Notes under the pieces: generated by a model
What the model was told of the DNA's origin: nothing
The model's input: only the letters and a program-made list of their open reading frames with translations
The model's database searches: none
Translations under genes and position numbers: made by a program
In this document: piece by piece, positions 10,424 to 19,830 of the stretch
Layout: each line of letters opens with the position of its first letter
Position numbering within the stretch: position 1 is the stretch's first letter
Assembly (NCBI GenBank): GCA_947474805.1
Contig: CANJKM010000004.1
Location: 1 to 43,171 of the forward strand
DNA from: Caulobacterales bacterium
GTDB taxonomy: Bacteria; Pseudomonadota; Alphaproteobacteria; Caulobacterales; Caulobacteraceae
DNA: 43,171 nt
Reading direction: 5' to 3'

Positions 10424-10810
10424 CTAAGGGGCCGACCCGCCGCTGAGCCTTCGGGCCAGGGCCTCTCCCTTGGCGGCGGCGGCTTCCAGCGCCGACTGAA
10501 CCTCGGGGCGACAAGAGGGAAATTGGGCGCTCCTGGCGCTGAAGCCGGCGTTGAAGCTTTCGATCAACCGCCGCTGCCCCCCCGCGCCGAGGGCCTTGTC
10601 GGCCGCCTCGACCTCGACCAGCCGGCCCATGTGCACGCGCCACTCCTGATCGGTTTCGCCCAGACAGGCCTGACGCAGAGCATGGGCCTCGCCCATGGCG
10701 TAGGCAAGGTCGATCACCAGCTGCCGCGCCTGGGGCGAGCGCGGCGGCGGGGCCGTCGCCGCGAAGGCGAAGTCTGGAAAGGCCAGCAAAAGCAGGGCGG
10801 CGCGGCGCAT
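10424..10810 (-). CDS. TIGR02301-like conserved secreted alphaproteobacterial protein
   Basis: 128 aa with signal peptide; 'QLVIDLAYAMGEAHALRQACLGETDQEWRVHMGRLVEVE...RRLIESFNAGFSARSAQFPSC'. Family assignment from memory. Confidence 0.6.
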   Translation of the reverse strand: MRRAALLLLAFPDFAFAATAPPPRSPQARQLVIDLAYAMGEAHALRQACLGETDQEWRVHMGRLVEVEAADKALGAGGQRRLIESFNAGFSARSAQFPSCRPEVQSALEAAAAKGEALARRLSGGSAP

Positions 10811-10842
10811 CCGACGATCCTAATCCGATTTCGGGCCTGGAA

Positions 10843-12468
10843 TCACCGCAAACGCCCGTCGTTGATCGTCGTGGTGAGGTCCTGAATGAATTGGCGGCGA
10901 GCCAGTTCGATGTTGGCCTTGCGCCGCCAGGGCCGCCAGCTGTCTTCCGTATCCGCCGGATCGCCGAGGTGAAAGGCCGCGATCAGCTCGGCCAGGGGTC
11001 CGAGCGGTTGCGGCGCCAGCGGCCTCAGCCGTCTTGCCCCGTTCAGGGCGTCGATCGCCTTGGCCAGGCTGCCGGTTTCCGCATGCAAGCGGGCCAGGAC
11101 CGCGGGCTCGGCGTGGATGAAGTGGGCCGCCGCCTTGGCTCGGTAGAGGGCGATCGCCGCGCGCGTCGCGGCGCCGGCCTCGCCCTCCTGGGCTTCGACC
11201 GCGATGTCGCATTCGGTGTCGAACCCGGTGGAGCGGTTGTTGAGATTGGACGAGCCCGCCCGCAGCAGCCGGTCGTCGATGATCGAAACCTTGGAGTGGA
11301 CGATGATCGCCCGGCCCCGCCTGGTGTAGGGTGAATAGGCGCGGAATCGGCCGTGCGCGTCAGCCGCTCGAAGGGTCGCCAGGAATTTCGAGCGGGTCCG
11401 GTCCATGGTCATCTGGTCGAACCAGCTCGGCGCCTTGGCCGTGGAGACGATCACGACCTCCGGACCATGCGGATCGCGCAGGCGCGCGGCCAGGGCCTCG
11501 GCGTAGATCGGCGAGGCGATATACTGGTTCTCCAGATAGATCAGTCGCTTGGCCGCCCCGATGGCGGCCAGATGCAGCCGCTCGGTCTCGCGCACCTCGG
11601 GAAACCGCCGCCAGCCCGGCTCGGTCCGGGCGATCCCGACCTCGGCCGTTTCGAACTCAGGCTTGATTCCCGCCGGCCAGAGGTTTGGCGTAGGCGCGCC
11701 GTGCGGGTCGGGCGCGGGGCGGATGTCGGTCGCCCGAACCCAACGCTCGCGGACCAGTTCACCCAGTTCGGCCGCGGCCTGGCCCTCAATCATGGCCATG
11801 ACCTCGTGCCGGGGCCCATGGCGGCCCCCCCAGGGCATGGTGCGCCGGCCGTCATCATCGAGGTGGCGGACCGTATCCCAGCGGTCGGTCGCGATGTCGC
11901 CGCCGCCCACGAAAGCGAGCTGGTCGTCGATCACCAGCACCTTCTGATGGTGGCAGGCCCCGAGGGGCACGGACTCGTCGAGCCTGAACTTGACCGGCGT
12001 GCCGTGGAAGCATCTGCGCGCCCGGTGCGGGAAGAAATGCTGGGAGGCCGCGATCGGCAGGGCCGACTTCCACACCAGGAGACGCACATCGAGCTCGGCC
12101 CTCGCACAGGCCAGCTCCTTCAGGAATTCGCCGACGGCGGCGCCCTTGCCTTCGACGTCGGGGGCCAGGCGGGTTTCGGGGTCGAAGGCCCAGCCGAGGA
12201 TGTGGATCGAGCGCCGCGCCTCGAGCATGGCCGAGCGGGCGGCGGCGAAATAGGCGGCCGTGTCGAGCAGGAAGGCGACGCGGTCGGCCTGCGCCACACG
12301 CCAGCAAGTCAGTCCTGGCTGCAACAACACGAGGTCGTGGTCTCCGGTGCGAAGCCCGAGCCTTTTCCAACGGAATGGCTCTCGTCGTATAACAATGCGC
12401 GTGCCCAGGCGGTTTCGCCGCCCGTACACGCTCGGGGGCATAACGCAATTGGTCGTCGAAGGCTGCAT
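10843..12468 (-). CDS. Phospholipase D / cardiolipin synthase-like protein (exact start uncertain)
   Basis: Two HKD motifs: 'CHHQKVLVIDDQLAFVGGGD' and 'VHSKVSIIDDRLLRAGSSNLNNRS'. First ~50 aa of the longest ORF are atypical, so the start may be internal. Confidence 0.88.
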   Translation of the reverse strand: MQPSTTNCVMPPSVYGRRNRLGTRIVIRREPFRWKRLGLRTGDHDLVLLQPGLTCWRVAQADRVAFLLDTAAYFAAARSAMLEARRSIHILGWAFDPETRLAPDVEGKGAAVGEFLKELACARAELDVRLLVWKSALPIAASQHFFPHRARRCFHGTPVKFRLDESVPLGACHHQKVLVIDDQLAFVGGGDIATDRWDTVRHLDDDGRRTMPWGGRHGPRHEVMAMIEGQAAAELGELVRERWVRATDIRPAPDPHGAPTPNLWPAGIKPEFETAEVGIARTEPGWRRFPEVRETERLHLAAIGAAKRLIYLENQYIASPIYAEALAARLRDPHGPEVVIVSTAKAPSWFDQMTMDRTRSKFLATLRAADAHGRFRAYSPYTRRGRAIIVHSKVSIIDDRLLRAGSSNLNNRSTGFDTECDIAVEAQEGEAGAATRAAIALYRAKAAAHFIHAEPAVLARLHAETGSLAKAIDALNGARRLRPLAPQPLGPLAELIAAFHLGDPADTEDSWRPWRRKANIELARRQFIQDLTTTINDGRLR

Positions 12469-12543
12469 CCAGGCCGCGCGCTGGCGGCCGAGTGCGAAAT
12501 CCGTTCCCAGACGAGTCGATTTCGCCTATAGGAGAAGTTCACC

Positions 12544-12567
12544 CCGCCCGGCCGAAAGGCCGGGCGG
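12544..12567. other. GC-rich hairpin with GAAA loop upstream of trcR
   Basis: CCGCCCGGCC-GAAA-GGCCGGGCGG, 10-bp perfect stem. Confidence 0.6.
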
Positions 12568-12621
12568 AGCCGTTTCTGGCCTCTGGCTTCCTTAGGCTCC
12601 AAACCGTCCGTTAGGCCCAAG

Positions 12622-13269
12622 ATGACCGAAATCCTCATGCCCAAGGCGACCGCTGTCTGGCTGGTCGACAACACCTCCCTCACCTTCGAACAGATCGCCG
12701 CCTTCTGCGGTCTGCACCCGCTGGAAGTGAACGGGATCGCCGACGGGGAAGTGGCGCGCGACATCCGCGGCGCCGACCCGATCGCCAACGGCCAGCTGAA
12801 CCGCGACGAGCTGGAGAAGGCCGCCGCCGACCCGAAGTATCTGATGGTCGCCCAGAAAAGCCGTCACGCCGAACTGCTCAAGCCAGCGAAGAAGCAGCCG
12901 CGCTACACCCCGGTCTCGCGCCGCCAGGACCGCCCGGACGCCATCGCCTGGTTCCTGCGCAACCACCCGGAGATCACCGACGCGCAGATTTCCAAACTTC
13001 TGGGCACCACCAAGGCGACCATCGACCAGGTGCGCAACCGCCAGCACTGGAACGCCAGCAACATCAAGCCGGTCGATCCGGTGACTCTCGGTCTCTGCGG
13101 CCAGCTGGAGCTTGACGCCGTCGTCCGCAAGGCGGCCGACAAGCGCGCCAAGGACGACGCCAAAAAGGGCATCCTGCCGGAGGATCCGACCCTGCGCCCC
13201 GCGGCCGAAGCCGGCGTGGCCCCCGAAGAGCCTGAGGTCGAACTGGAGATGGATGACGAAGAGGACTGA
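12622..13269 (+). CDS. trcR: DUF1013 / cell cycle transcriptional regulator TrcR
   Basis: 215 aa: MTEILMPKATAVWLVDNTSLTFEQIAAFCGLHPLEVNGIADGEVA...QDRPDAIAWFLRNHPEITDAQISKLLGTTKATIDQVRNRQHWN; acidic C-terminus. Confidence 0.9.
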   Translation: MTEILMPKATAVWLVDNTSLTFEQIAAFCGLHPLEVNGIADGEVARDIRGADPIANGQLNRDELEKAAADPKYLMVAQKSRHAELLKPAKKQPRYTPVSRRQDRPDAIAWFLRNHPEITDAQISKLLGTTKATIDQVRNRQHWNASNIKPVDPVTLGLCGQLELDAVVRKAADKRAKDDAKKGILPEDPTLRPAAEAGVAPEEPEVELEMDDEED

Positions 13270-13280
13270 TCCTCTTCGTC
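13255..13280 (+). other. Perfect 11-bp hairpin with the trcR stop codon in the loop
   Basis: GACGAAGAGGA-CTGA-TCCTCTTCGTC; TGA stop at 13267-13269 lies in the tetraloop. Confidence 0.7.
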
Positions 13281-13298
13281 ACTGCGGTTAGAAAGCGC

Positions 13299-13475
13299 CT
13301 AGTGCGCCCTGGCGCCCCGGAGCACTTCGATCTGCTCCTTCAGCTGCAGCTTCTTTCGCTTGAGATCGTGGACGCGCACCGAATCCGACATGGGTCGCCG
13401 GAGTTCGTCCTCAATAGCCCGTTCAAGGTTCTGATGCCGGGAGCCGAGTTCTCGGATACGCGCTTCGATCGCCAT
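13299..13475 (-). CDS. YdcH-like DUF465 protein (58 aa, below the ORF-track cutoff)
   Basis: Translation by hand: MAIEARIRELGSRHQNLERAIEDELRRPMSDSVRVHDLKRKKLQLKEQIEVLRGARAH*; typical DUF465 'LKRKKLxLKEQIE'. Confidence 0.88.
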   Translation of the reverse strand: MAIEARIRELGSRHQNLERAIEDELRRPMSDSVRVHDLKRKKLQLKEQIEVLRGARAH

Positions 13476-13590
13476 GGGTAGGCCTCCGTTGCTGGACGCC
13501 TGAAGTAGAACACCGCCTCATCGCTATGTCAGGTCACGCCCGCGTGAGCTTGTGAATCGGCAGCGTCGGCCTGTGGATAGATGTCATTAG

Positions 13591-16395
13591 CTACTGGACC
13601 GCGACCCGGGCGCCCGAAATCTGGGCGCGGTAGGCGGCGGCGCTGCGCTGGGCCGCCAACTGGGCCTCGGGGCTGAGCTTGGCCTTCAGCCGGTCGGCGC
13701 TGGTCTTGGACTCGGTGTCGCCGCCGGCGCCCGAGATCAGATACCATTTATAGGCCTCGGCCGGGTTCTGGGCCACGCCGTAGCCTTCCTCATAGAGGCG
13801 GGCGAGGTTGTACTGGCTGTCCTGCAGTCCGAGATCGGCGGCGCGGCGGAACCAGGTCGAGGCCGTCGTCGGGTTCTTTTCCCCACCCGTGCCCTCGAAA
13901 TAATAGAGGGCCAGGTTGTGCATGGCCTTTGGGTCGCCGCCCTGGGCGGCGCGCTCAGTCCAGCGGCGGGCCTCCGCCACGTCCTTCTTGATCCCCGCCG
14001 TGCCGCCTTCATAGAGCTTGGCCAGATAGAATTGGGCCTGGGCGTAGCCGAGGTTGGCCGCGCGGCGCAGAGCCTCGACCCCCGTGTAGTCGCCGCTCTC
14101 GATCTGACCGACGGCCTTGGAGTAGAGGGCCTTGGCCGAGCCGTCGACGGCGGGCTTGACCGCGGCGGCCGGTCCCGTCGCCGGGGCTGCGCCGGTGGCG
14201 ACCGACATGGCCGGCGCCGGTAGGGGCGCGACCTGATCCAGGCTGGCGGTCGGGGCCAGATCGGAGGTCGGCTCGCTCAGGGCCACCGCGGCCTGGACCG
14301 GCTGCTCGGCGCTCGCCGAGGAACCCGACAGGACCGGATCGCCGCTGGCCGAGGCCGTCTGTTGGGTTTCCGACTTCAGCAGGAAGCCGCCGACCACCAT
14401 GCCGGTGATGGCCATGGCGGTGGCCGAGGCGAGAAGCGCGGTGCGCAGGGTCGGCGCCGCGTCCTTCTTCTTCTTTTTCGGCAGACGGAAGCCCGAGAAC
14501 CGGCCGCCCTCGGACGGCGGCGCCGGCGTGTCCATCTCCGAGCGGACGCGGCGACCGCGGCCATCGGCGGCGGAGGCCTGGCGGGCCGCGGCGCGGGCGG
14601 CCTCGATCAGGTCGCGGTTCGGATTTGACGACGGCGGCGGGGCGAATGAGGCGGGCTCGGCCATGGCCGGGATCACGGGCGTGGGCGGCGGCGTGAAGGG
14701 AACCGGCGCCGGATCGAAGGCGGGGTCGGCCGCGGCGGCTTCGTGGGGAAGAGCAAAGGCGTCGGCGCCGCTCGGGAAACCGGAGCTGGCCGCGAAGGGG
14801 TCGTCCTCGAAGGCCGGTCCGGAGGCCTGTTCGAACACCGGCTCCTCGAAGGCGGCGGCGGCCGGGAAGGGATCCTGGCCCGATTGGGGCTCGGCCTGCA
14901 TGACGTCGGGGGCGCTCTCGCCGGGCTCGGAGGCGAATTCGGCGGGGGCGGCGGGGAAGGGGTCGAAGCTGACGGGTTGGGCCTGACTTTGGGCCGGGAT
15001 CACGCCGCCGCCCAGGAGGCCGAACTTGCCGCGCGCCTCCTCCAGCATCTTGGCGGTGCGCTCTTCGCTCTGACGGATGCGCTCGGCCAGATCGGTCGAG
15101 GCCCGCTCATAGCGGCTGTTGATCTTCTCGGTGACGCGCGCGACCTGGTCGCCGACGTCGTCGATGGCCTGGGCGGAGCGGCGCTCGGCCCCGGCGATGC
15201 GGTCGGCCAGCTTCTCGGCGATCCGGGCGATCTCGGTCCCGAGCTTTTCCAGCGCTTCGGCCTGGGCGCCGTCAGCGGCGCGCATCCGGCCCTCCATGGC
15301 GTCGGCGATCCGGGCCATCTCGCCCCCGACCTGCTCGACCATCTTGGCGCTGCGGCCCTCGACCGCCTGCACCCGGCCGCCGAGCGTCTGGGCGATCTTC
15401 ATCACTTCGCGGCCCATGCGGTCGACCGCCTGGGCCTGGCGCTTTTCGCCCGCTTCCACGTGGTCGGCCAGATTGCGCAGCGCCGCCTCCATCCGATCGA
15501 GCTTGCCGTCGGCCGCTTGCTTGAGCCGCTCGTTCATCTCGGCGCGGGTGGCTTCGACCTTGTCCGCCAGGTCGAGCGCCAGCCGTTCGAAACGCGACAC
15601 GGCCGGGTCGGCGTCCGGCGTCACGGCTCTAGCTTCGGTCGAGCTTATCCGGGCGTCCAGCCCCGCGAAGCCCGCCTCGAGCGATTTGATCGCATCGTGA
15701 GTCTTTGATTCAGCCGCTTCAAGCCGCGCCGCGAACCGCTCGATCACCTCCTCGGCGCCGCCCTGGAGGCGAGCGTCCAGCCGGTCGACGCGGCGGGTGA
15801 CGCCTTGGATGTCCTCACGCACCTCGTTGAAGCCGGCGCGGTTGCGGGCCTCGGTCTCGTGCATCTGGCCGGCGACCTTGCCGAGCGCGGCCTCCAGCGC
15901 CCGCATCGCCTCGGCGCGCGGCGCGTCGGCCTCGTCCATCCGCCGCAGCTTGTCGGCGATCTTGGCTTGAGCGTCCTTGACGTCCTGCAGATTGACGTCG
16001 AACCGGGCCGCGATCGAGGTCTGGTCGCGCTCGACCCCTTCGATCCGCGACAGCACGCCCATGACCGATTGATCGATGCCGGTGATGGCCAGGGTCGAGC
16101 GGTGCTCGGAGGCCTCGAGCCGGGCGGCGAGACTGTCGAGCACGGCGGCGATCCGCGCGACTTCCGAAGCGCTGTCGGCCCTGCCGCGTCGGAAGCTGTC
16201 GAGGGCGACGGGGCCCTGGGCGTGGGGGGCGGGAGGCTCCACGAAGGGCGGGGCGTCGCCCTCCCTGCCCTCGATGATCATCTGATTCAGCCACTAGCCC
16301 AGGGTCATGCCCTGCCGGCGCGCCAAGTCCTTGGCCAGTTCGCGCGCCTTGGGATCAATTCCCTTGACGCTCCAGGGTCCGGCCGCCGACGACAT
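13591..16395 (-). pseudogene. podJ: PodJ-like polar localization protein (coiled coil, TM, Sel1 repeats), interrupted by an in-frame TAG at codon 34
   Basis: Minus strand from ATG 16395: MSSAAGPWSVKGIDPKARELAKDLARRQGMTLG*WLNQMIIEGREGD..., then an 896-aa open frame (13591-16281) with coiled coils, one TM ('TALLASATAMAITGMVVGGFLL') and Sel1 repeats. TAG at 16294-16296. May be an expressed gene with alternative start, or a sequence error. Confidence 0.7.
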
Positions 16396-16552
16396 GGTCC
16401 GAATCACACGCTCCACTACCCGGTCCTCCCAGGTGATATTGGATGCTAGCCGTCCAGGTGTTGCGTGTAAACGCGACGTTAACGCTATATCTAGCGTAGG
16501 GCCGGTTTCCTGTGGACGACTTGGCGCGAGGGCCCACTAGGCCCTACCGGCG

Positions 16553-16577
16553 TTAACGTCCGGTTAAGACAAGTTAA
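16553..16577. promoter_or_regulatory. CtrA-box-like site TTAA-N7-TTAA plus an additional TTAA
   Basis: TTAA(16553-16556) CGTCCGG TTAA(16564-16567) GACAAG TTAA(16574-16577); exact match to the CtrA consensus TTAA-N7-TTAA. Confidence 0.55.
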
Positions 16578-16593
16578 GCGGAGCGCAAGGATA

Positions 16594-16800
16594 TTGGATC
16601 TCTACATCACCCTGACCGCGATGCTGGGCGTGACCGGAATAGCCGTCTTTGCTGGCTGGCGCGGGGCCCGGCCGCCCGACCTGAGCCGCGGGCCGAGGCT
16701 GGTCCCGTGGCGGCCGATCATGATGTTGTCCGCCGTCGTGCTGCTGATGCTGCTGGTGCACTTGGTCAATCTTCTGGGGGTCCAGACCGGGAACCGGTAA
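16594..16800 (+). CDS. Small conserved two-TM membrane protein (TTG start)
   Basis: 68 aa: MDLYITLTAMLGVTGIAVFAGWRGARPPDLSRGPRLVPWRPIMMLSAVVLLMLLVHLVNLLGVQTGNR; two hydrophobic helices; upstream AAGG. Confidence 0.7.
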   Translation: MDLYITLTAMLGVTGIAVFAGWRGARPPDLSRGPRLVPWRPIMMLSAVVLLMLLVHLVNLLGVQTGNR

Positions 16801-16864
16801 GGCCTCGCCTGCGACCTAGGAGCCTGTCAGGCGAAGGGCGCCCATTTTTTTAGACGCCAGGAAC

Positions 16865-18535
16865 TTACCGGTTGGACGAAGTCGAACCGGGCGAGGTCCT
16901 TTGGCCACGCCGGGCCAGACCGGCCATACCGCCCGAGGTGAGCAGGCTGGCGTCGGCCATCAGCAGCGGGATCGACCATTTGTGCGGGGCGGCGATATAG
17001 CGGGGCTCCCAGGCCGGATCGTACTTGGCCTTGTAGCGGCGCACGCCCTGGAAATTGTAGAATTCCTCTCCACGCTCGAACATCAATCGCCCGACGCGCG
17101 ACATCAGCGGGGATAGCCGCCGGCCCTCCAGCCCCGCCAGGGGGGCCGAGCCGAAGGAGAAGGCCTCATAGCCCTCCCTCTGGCCCCAGAGCAGCAGCTC
17201 GACGAACAGGAAGTCCATGATGTTCTTGGGCGCCTCTTCGCCGTAGCGCATCAGGTCCATCGAGAAGACCGCCTTGTCGGCCGTCGGCCAGAGGGTGGCG
17301 AAGGCGGCGAGCTCTCCATCGACCCAGACCAGGGCGCAGGGGAATTCGGTGACATAGGCCTCCGAGAACCCGCCCATGGCGAAGCTCTTGTCGCCGCCGG
17401 CGTGGGTCTCCAGCCAGGCGTCGGACACCCGCTTCAGCTGCGGCGTCAGATCGGCCACGGTTTCAGGTCCGACCACCTCGAACACGGCGCCGGCTTCGGA
17501 GGCGCGGCGCCAGTTGCGGCGCAGCACCTCGCGTTTGCGCCCGGCCATGGAGAAGTCGTCGAGCGCCAAGGCGGCGGTCTCGCCGATCTTCTGGATCGCC
17601 AGCCCCATCTCGACCACTTCGGGGAGGAGGTCGGGCCCGACGCCATAGATCCCCTTGCGGGCGGCATGGACATGGGCCAGCTCGCGGAAGCGCCACAAGA
17701 GCTCCATCCGCTCCGACCGCTTGCCGACCGGCGGGCCGAGCGCGATCCAGGAGCGGCCGCGCACCCCGAACATCAAGAAGCTCTCGCCGCTTTCGGAAAA
17801 CAGGAAGCGCTTGTCCCCCAGCAGGGCGAGGTTGGCCTCGGGTTCCGGCTCCTCGGCGCTCGCCAGGATCGCCCGCACCCTGTCGAAGTCCGGGTCCTTG
17901 TCGCCGATCACCTTGGGGGTGTGGGGCGTGGCGACGAGCCGCCAGACCCCTATGCACAGCAGAGCCAGCGCCAGGCCCGTAAAGGCGCGGAGCGTCCGAG
18001 AAGCGTCGGCGTTGGCCATCAGCCGCCACCAGAGCTCGTCCGAATAGGCCACGTCGCGAAACGACCAGAGGGCGAGCACGCCCGCGCCCGCCGCGATAGC
18101 GAAGGCCGAGGCCATCCAGCCGGGCGTCACCTCCAGGTTCATCAGCCGCGCCTTGCGGGTGAAGGCCGCGCGCAGCGGAACCAGCAGCAGGCAGAGCAGG
18201 GCGAGAGCCGCCGTCTCCTCCCAGTTGAAACCCTTGAGCAGCGCCAGCACCGCTGCGACGGCCGACAGGAAGATCGCGCCCCACCAGGCCGCCCCGACCC
18301 GACGTCGCAGGCCGTCGGCCAGGAGCAGCAGGAGCAGGCCGATGATCGAGGAGGCGAAGTGGCTGGCGTTGATCAGCTCGGGAGGGGCCAATTGGAACAA
18401 CCAGCCGAACCGGTCGACCTCATTGGGCGTCGCGCCGGAGATCAGCAGCATGGCTCCGGCGGCGAAGGTCGCGGCGGCGGACCCGGCGGGGGCCAGCTCG
18501 CGCACGGCGGGTTTCAGCCCTCCAAACAACGACAT
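16865..18535 (-). CDS. MprF-like phosphatidylglycerol lysyltransferase-domain (DUF2156) membrane protein
   Basis: 556 aa; N-terminal TM segments then 'FLFSESGESFLMFGVRGRSWIALGPPVGKRSERMELLWRFRELAH...GREGYEAFSFGSAPLAGLEGRRLSPLMSRVGRLMFERGEEFYNFQGVRRYKAKYDPAWEPRYIA' typical of the catalytic domain. Confidence 0.88.
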   Translation of the reverse strand: MSLFGGLKPAVRELAPAGSAAATFAAGAMLLISGATPNEVDRFGWLFQLAPPELINASHFASSIIGLLLLLLADGLRRRVGAAWWGAIFLSAVAAVLALLKGFNWEETAALALLCLLLVPLRAAFTRKARLMNLEVTPGWMASAFAIAAGAGVLALWSFRDVAYSDELWWRLMANADASRTLRAFTGLALALLCIGVWRLVATPHTPKVIGDKDPDFDRVRAILASAEEPEPEANLALLGDKRFLFSESGESFLMFGVRGRSWIALGPPVGKRSERMELLWRFRELAHVHAARKGIYGVGPDLLPEVVEMGLAIQKIGETAALALDDFSMAGRKREVLRRNWRRASEAGAVFEVVGPETVADLTPQLKRVSDAWLETHAGGDKSFAMGGFSEAYVTEFPCALVWVDGELAAFATLWPTADKAVFSMDLMRYGEEAPKNIMDFLFVELLLWGQREGYEAFSFGSAPLAGLEGRRLSPLMSRVGRLMFERGEEFYNFQGVRRYKAKYDPAWEPRYIAAPHKWSIPLLMADASLLTSGGMAGLARRGQRTSPGSTSSNR

Positions 18536-18704
18536 TCGGCGGAGCTATAGTCCGGTTTGGGCTAAAGCGGGGCGGAACCGGCGCGAGCGCGAAGGGTTTG
18601 GCTGTGGACGCCGCCATGGCCGATCCGGGCGAACGCATGCCGGATATCGGTGAAACCGCCCATTTGGAGTTATAGTGACGCACCCCGTCCTGCGAGGAGC
18701 CCAG

Positions 18705-19817
18705 ATGGCCGCCCGAAGAGCCTTCCTGAAACCGGTGTTGAAACCCCTGCACGAGCAGGTGATCGTCATCACCGGCGCCACCTCGGGGATAGGCCTCGCC
18801 ACCGCCCGCAAGGCCGCCGACGCCGGCGCCGCTGTTGTGCTCACCGCCCGCAACGACGTCGCCTTGGCTGAGCTGACAGCCGAACTGCGCGCCCGCGGGG
18901 CCCGGGCCATCGCCGTCGCGGTGGATATCGGCGCCCCCGGCGCGGCCGAGGAGATCGCGTTCGCGGCGGAATCGGCCTTCGGCGACATCGACACCTGGGT
19001 CAACAACGCCGGGGTCTCCATCTATGGACGGCTCGAGGACACTCCGATCGAGGACCAGCGCCGGCTGTTCGAGACCGACTATTGGGGCCTGGTCCGGGGC
19101 TCGATGACGGCGGTGAAGCGGCTGCGCGCCGGGCAAGGCGGCGCCCTGATCAATGTCGGCTCGGTGCTGTCGGATCAGGCCCTGCCGATCCAGGGCGCCT
19201 ATTCGGCGGCCAAACACGCGGTCAAGGGCTTCACCAACGCCCTGCGGATGGAGCTGATGCGCGACGCCCCCGGGGTCTCCATCACCCTGATCAAGCCGAG
19301 CTCGATCGACACGCCCTACAAGCTGCACGCCCGCAACTTCCTGCCCGGCCCCGCGACCAACCCACCGCCGGTCTATTCGGCCGACCTGGTGGCCGACGCC
19401 ATCCTGTACGCCGCCGAACACCCGATCCGCGAGCTTACCGTCGGCGGCGGCGGACGGCTGCTGGCCGCCTTCGGTCAGCTGATGCCGCGTCTGGCCGAAC
19501 CGATCCTGGCCTGGACCATCCCGGGCCTGTCGCGGGACATCGCCAAGAACCATCCCGACGGCGATTCCGACGCCCTGTTCGAGCCGGGCCGCGACCTGTC
19601 GGAACGCTCCCGCTATCCGATGGTCCGCCGCCGGAGCCTCTATACGAGAGCGCAGATGAACCCCGACACCACCGCCCTGGTGGCGGGGGTTCTGATCGCC
19701 GGCCTGATCCTGACCCTGAAGACGCGCCGGGCGTTGAAGGACCACGGCATCCGCCGCGAGGCCCGCGCCGCCGCCAAGGCGCGCTATGCGCCGAAGCCGA
19801 TTCAGCACGCGGGTTAG
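18705..19817 (+). CDS. SDR family oxidoreductase with C-terminal hydrophobic tail
   Basis: ATG 18705 after GAGGAG; 'VIVITGATSGIGLATARKAADAGAAVVLTAR' Rossmann motif, 'NNAGVSIYG', YxxxK 'YSAAKHAVKGF'. Confidence 0.92.
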   Translation: MAARRAFLKPVLKPLHEQVIVITGATSGIGLATARKAADAGAAVVLTARNDVALAELTAELRARGARAIAVAVDIGAPGAAEEIAFAAESAFGDIDTWVNNAGVSIYGRLEDTPIEDQRRLFETDYWGLVRGSMTAVKRLRAGQGGALINVGSVLSDQALPIQGAYSAAKHAVKGFTNALRMELMRDAPGVSITLIKPSSIDTPYKLHARNFLPGPATNPPPVYSADLVADAILYAAEHPIRELTVGGGGRLLAAFGQLMPRLAEPILAWTIPGLSRDIAKNHPDGDSDALFEPGRDLSERSRYPMVRRRSLYTRAQMNPDTTALVAGVLIAGLILTLKTRRALKDHGIRREARAAAKARYAPKPIQHAG

Positions 19818-19830
19818 GTTTTTCTAATTT

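Noticed and set aside
11353-12531. 392-aa plus-strand ORF opposite the PLD gene
   Set aside because: Antisense to two clear HKD motifs; no domain signature.
16281-16395. Genome-wide UAG recoding as the explanation for the podJ amber
   Set aside because: TAG is used as an ordinary stop elsewhere in the window (for example HlyD at 3657, 2OG oxygenase at 6171, cysS at 24939, DHS-like at 42881), so recoding is not supported.
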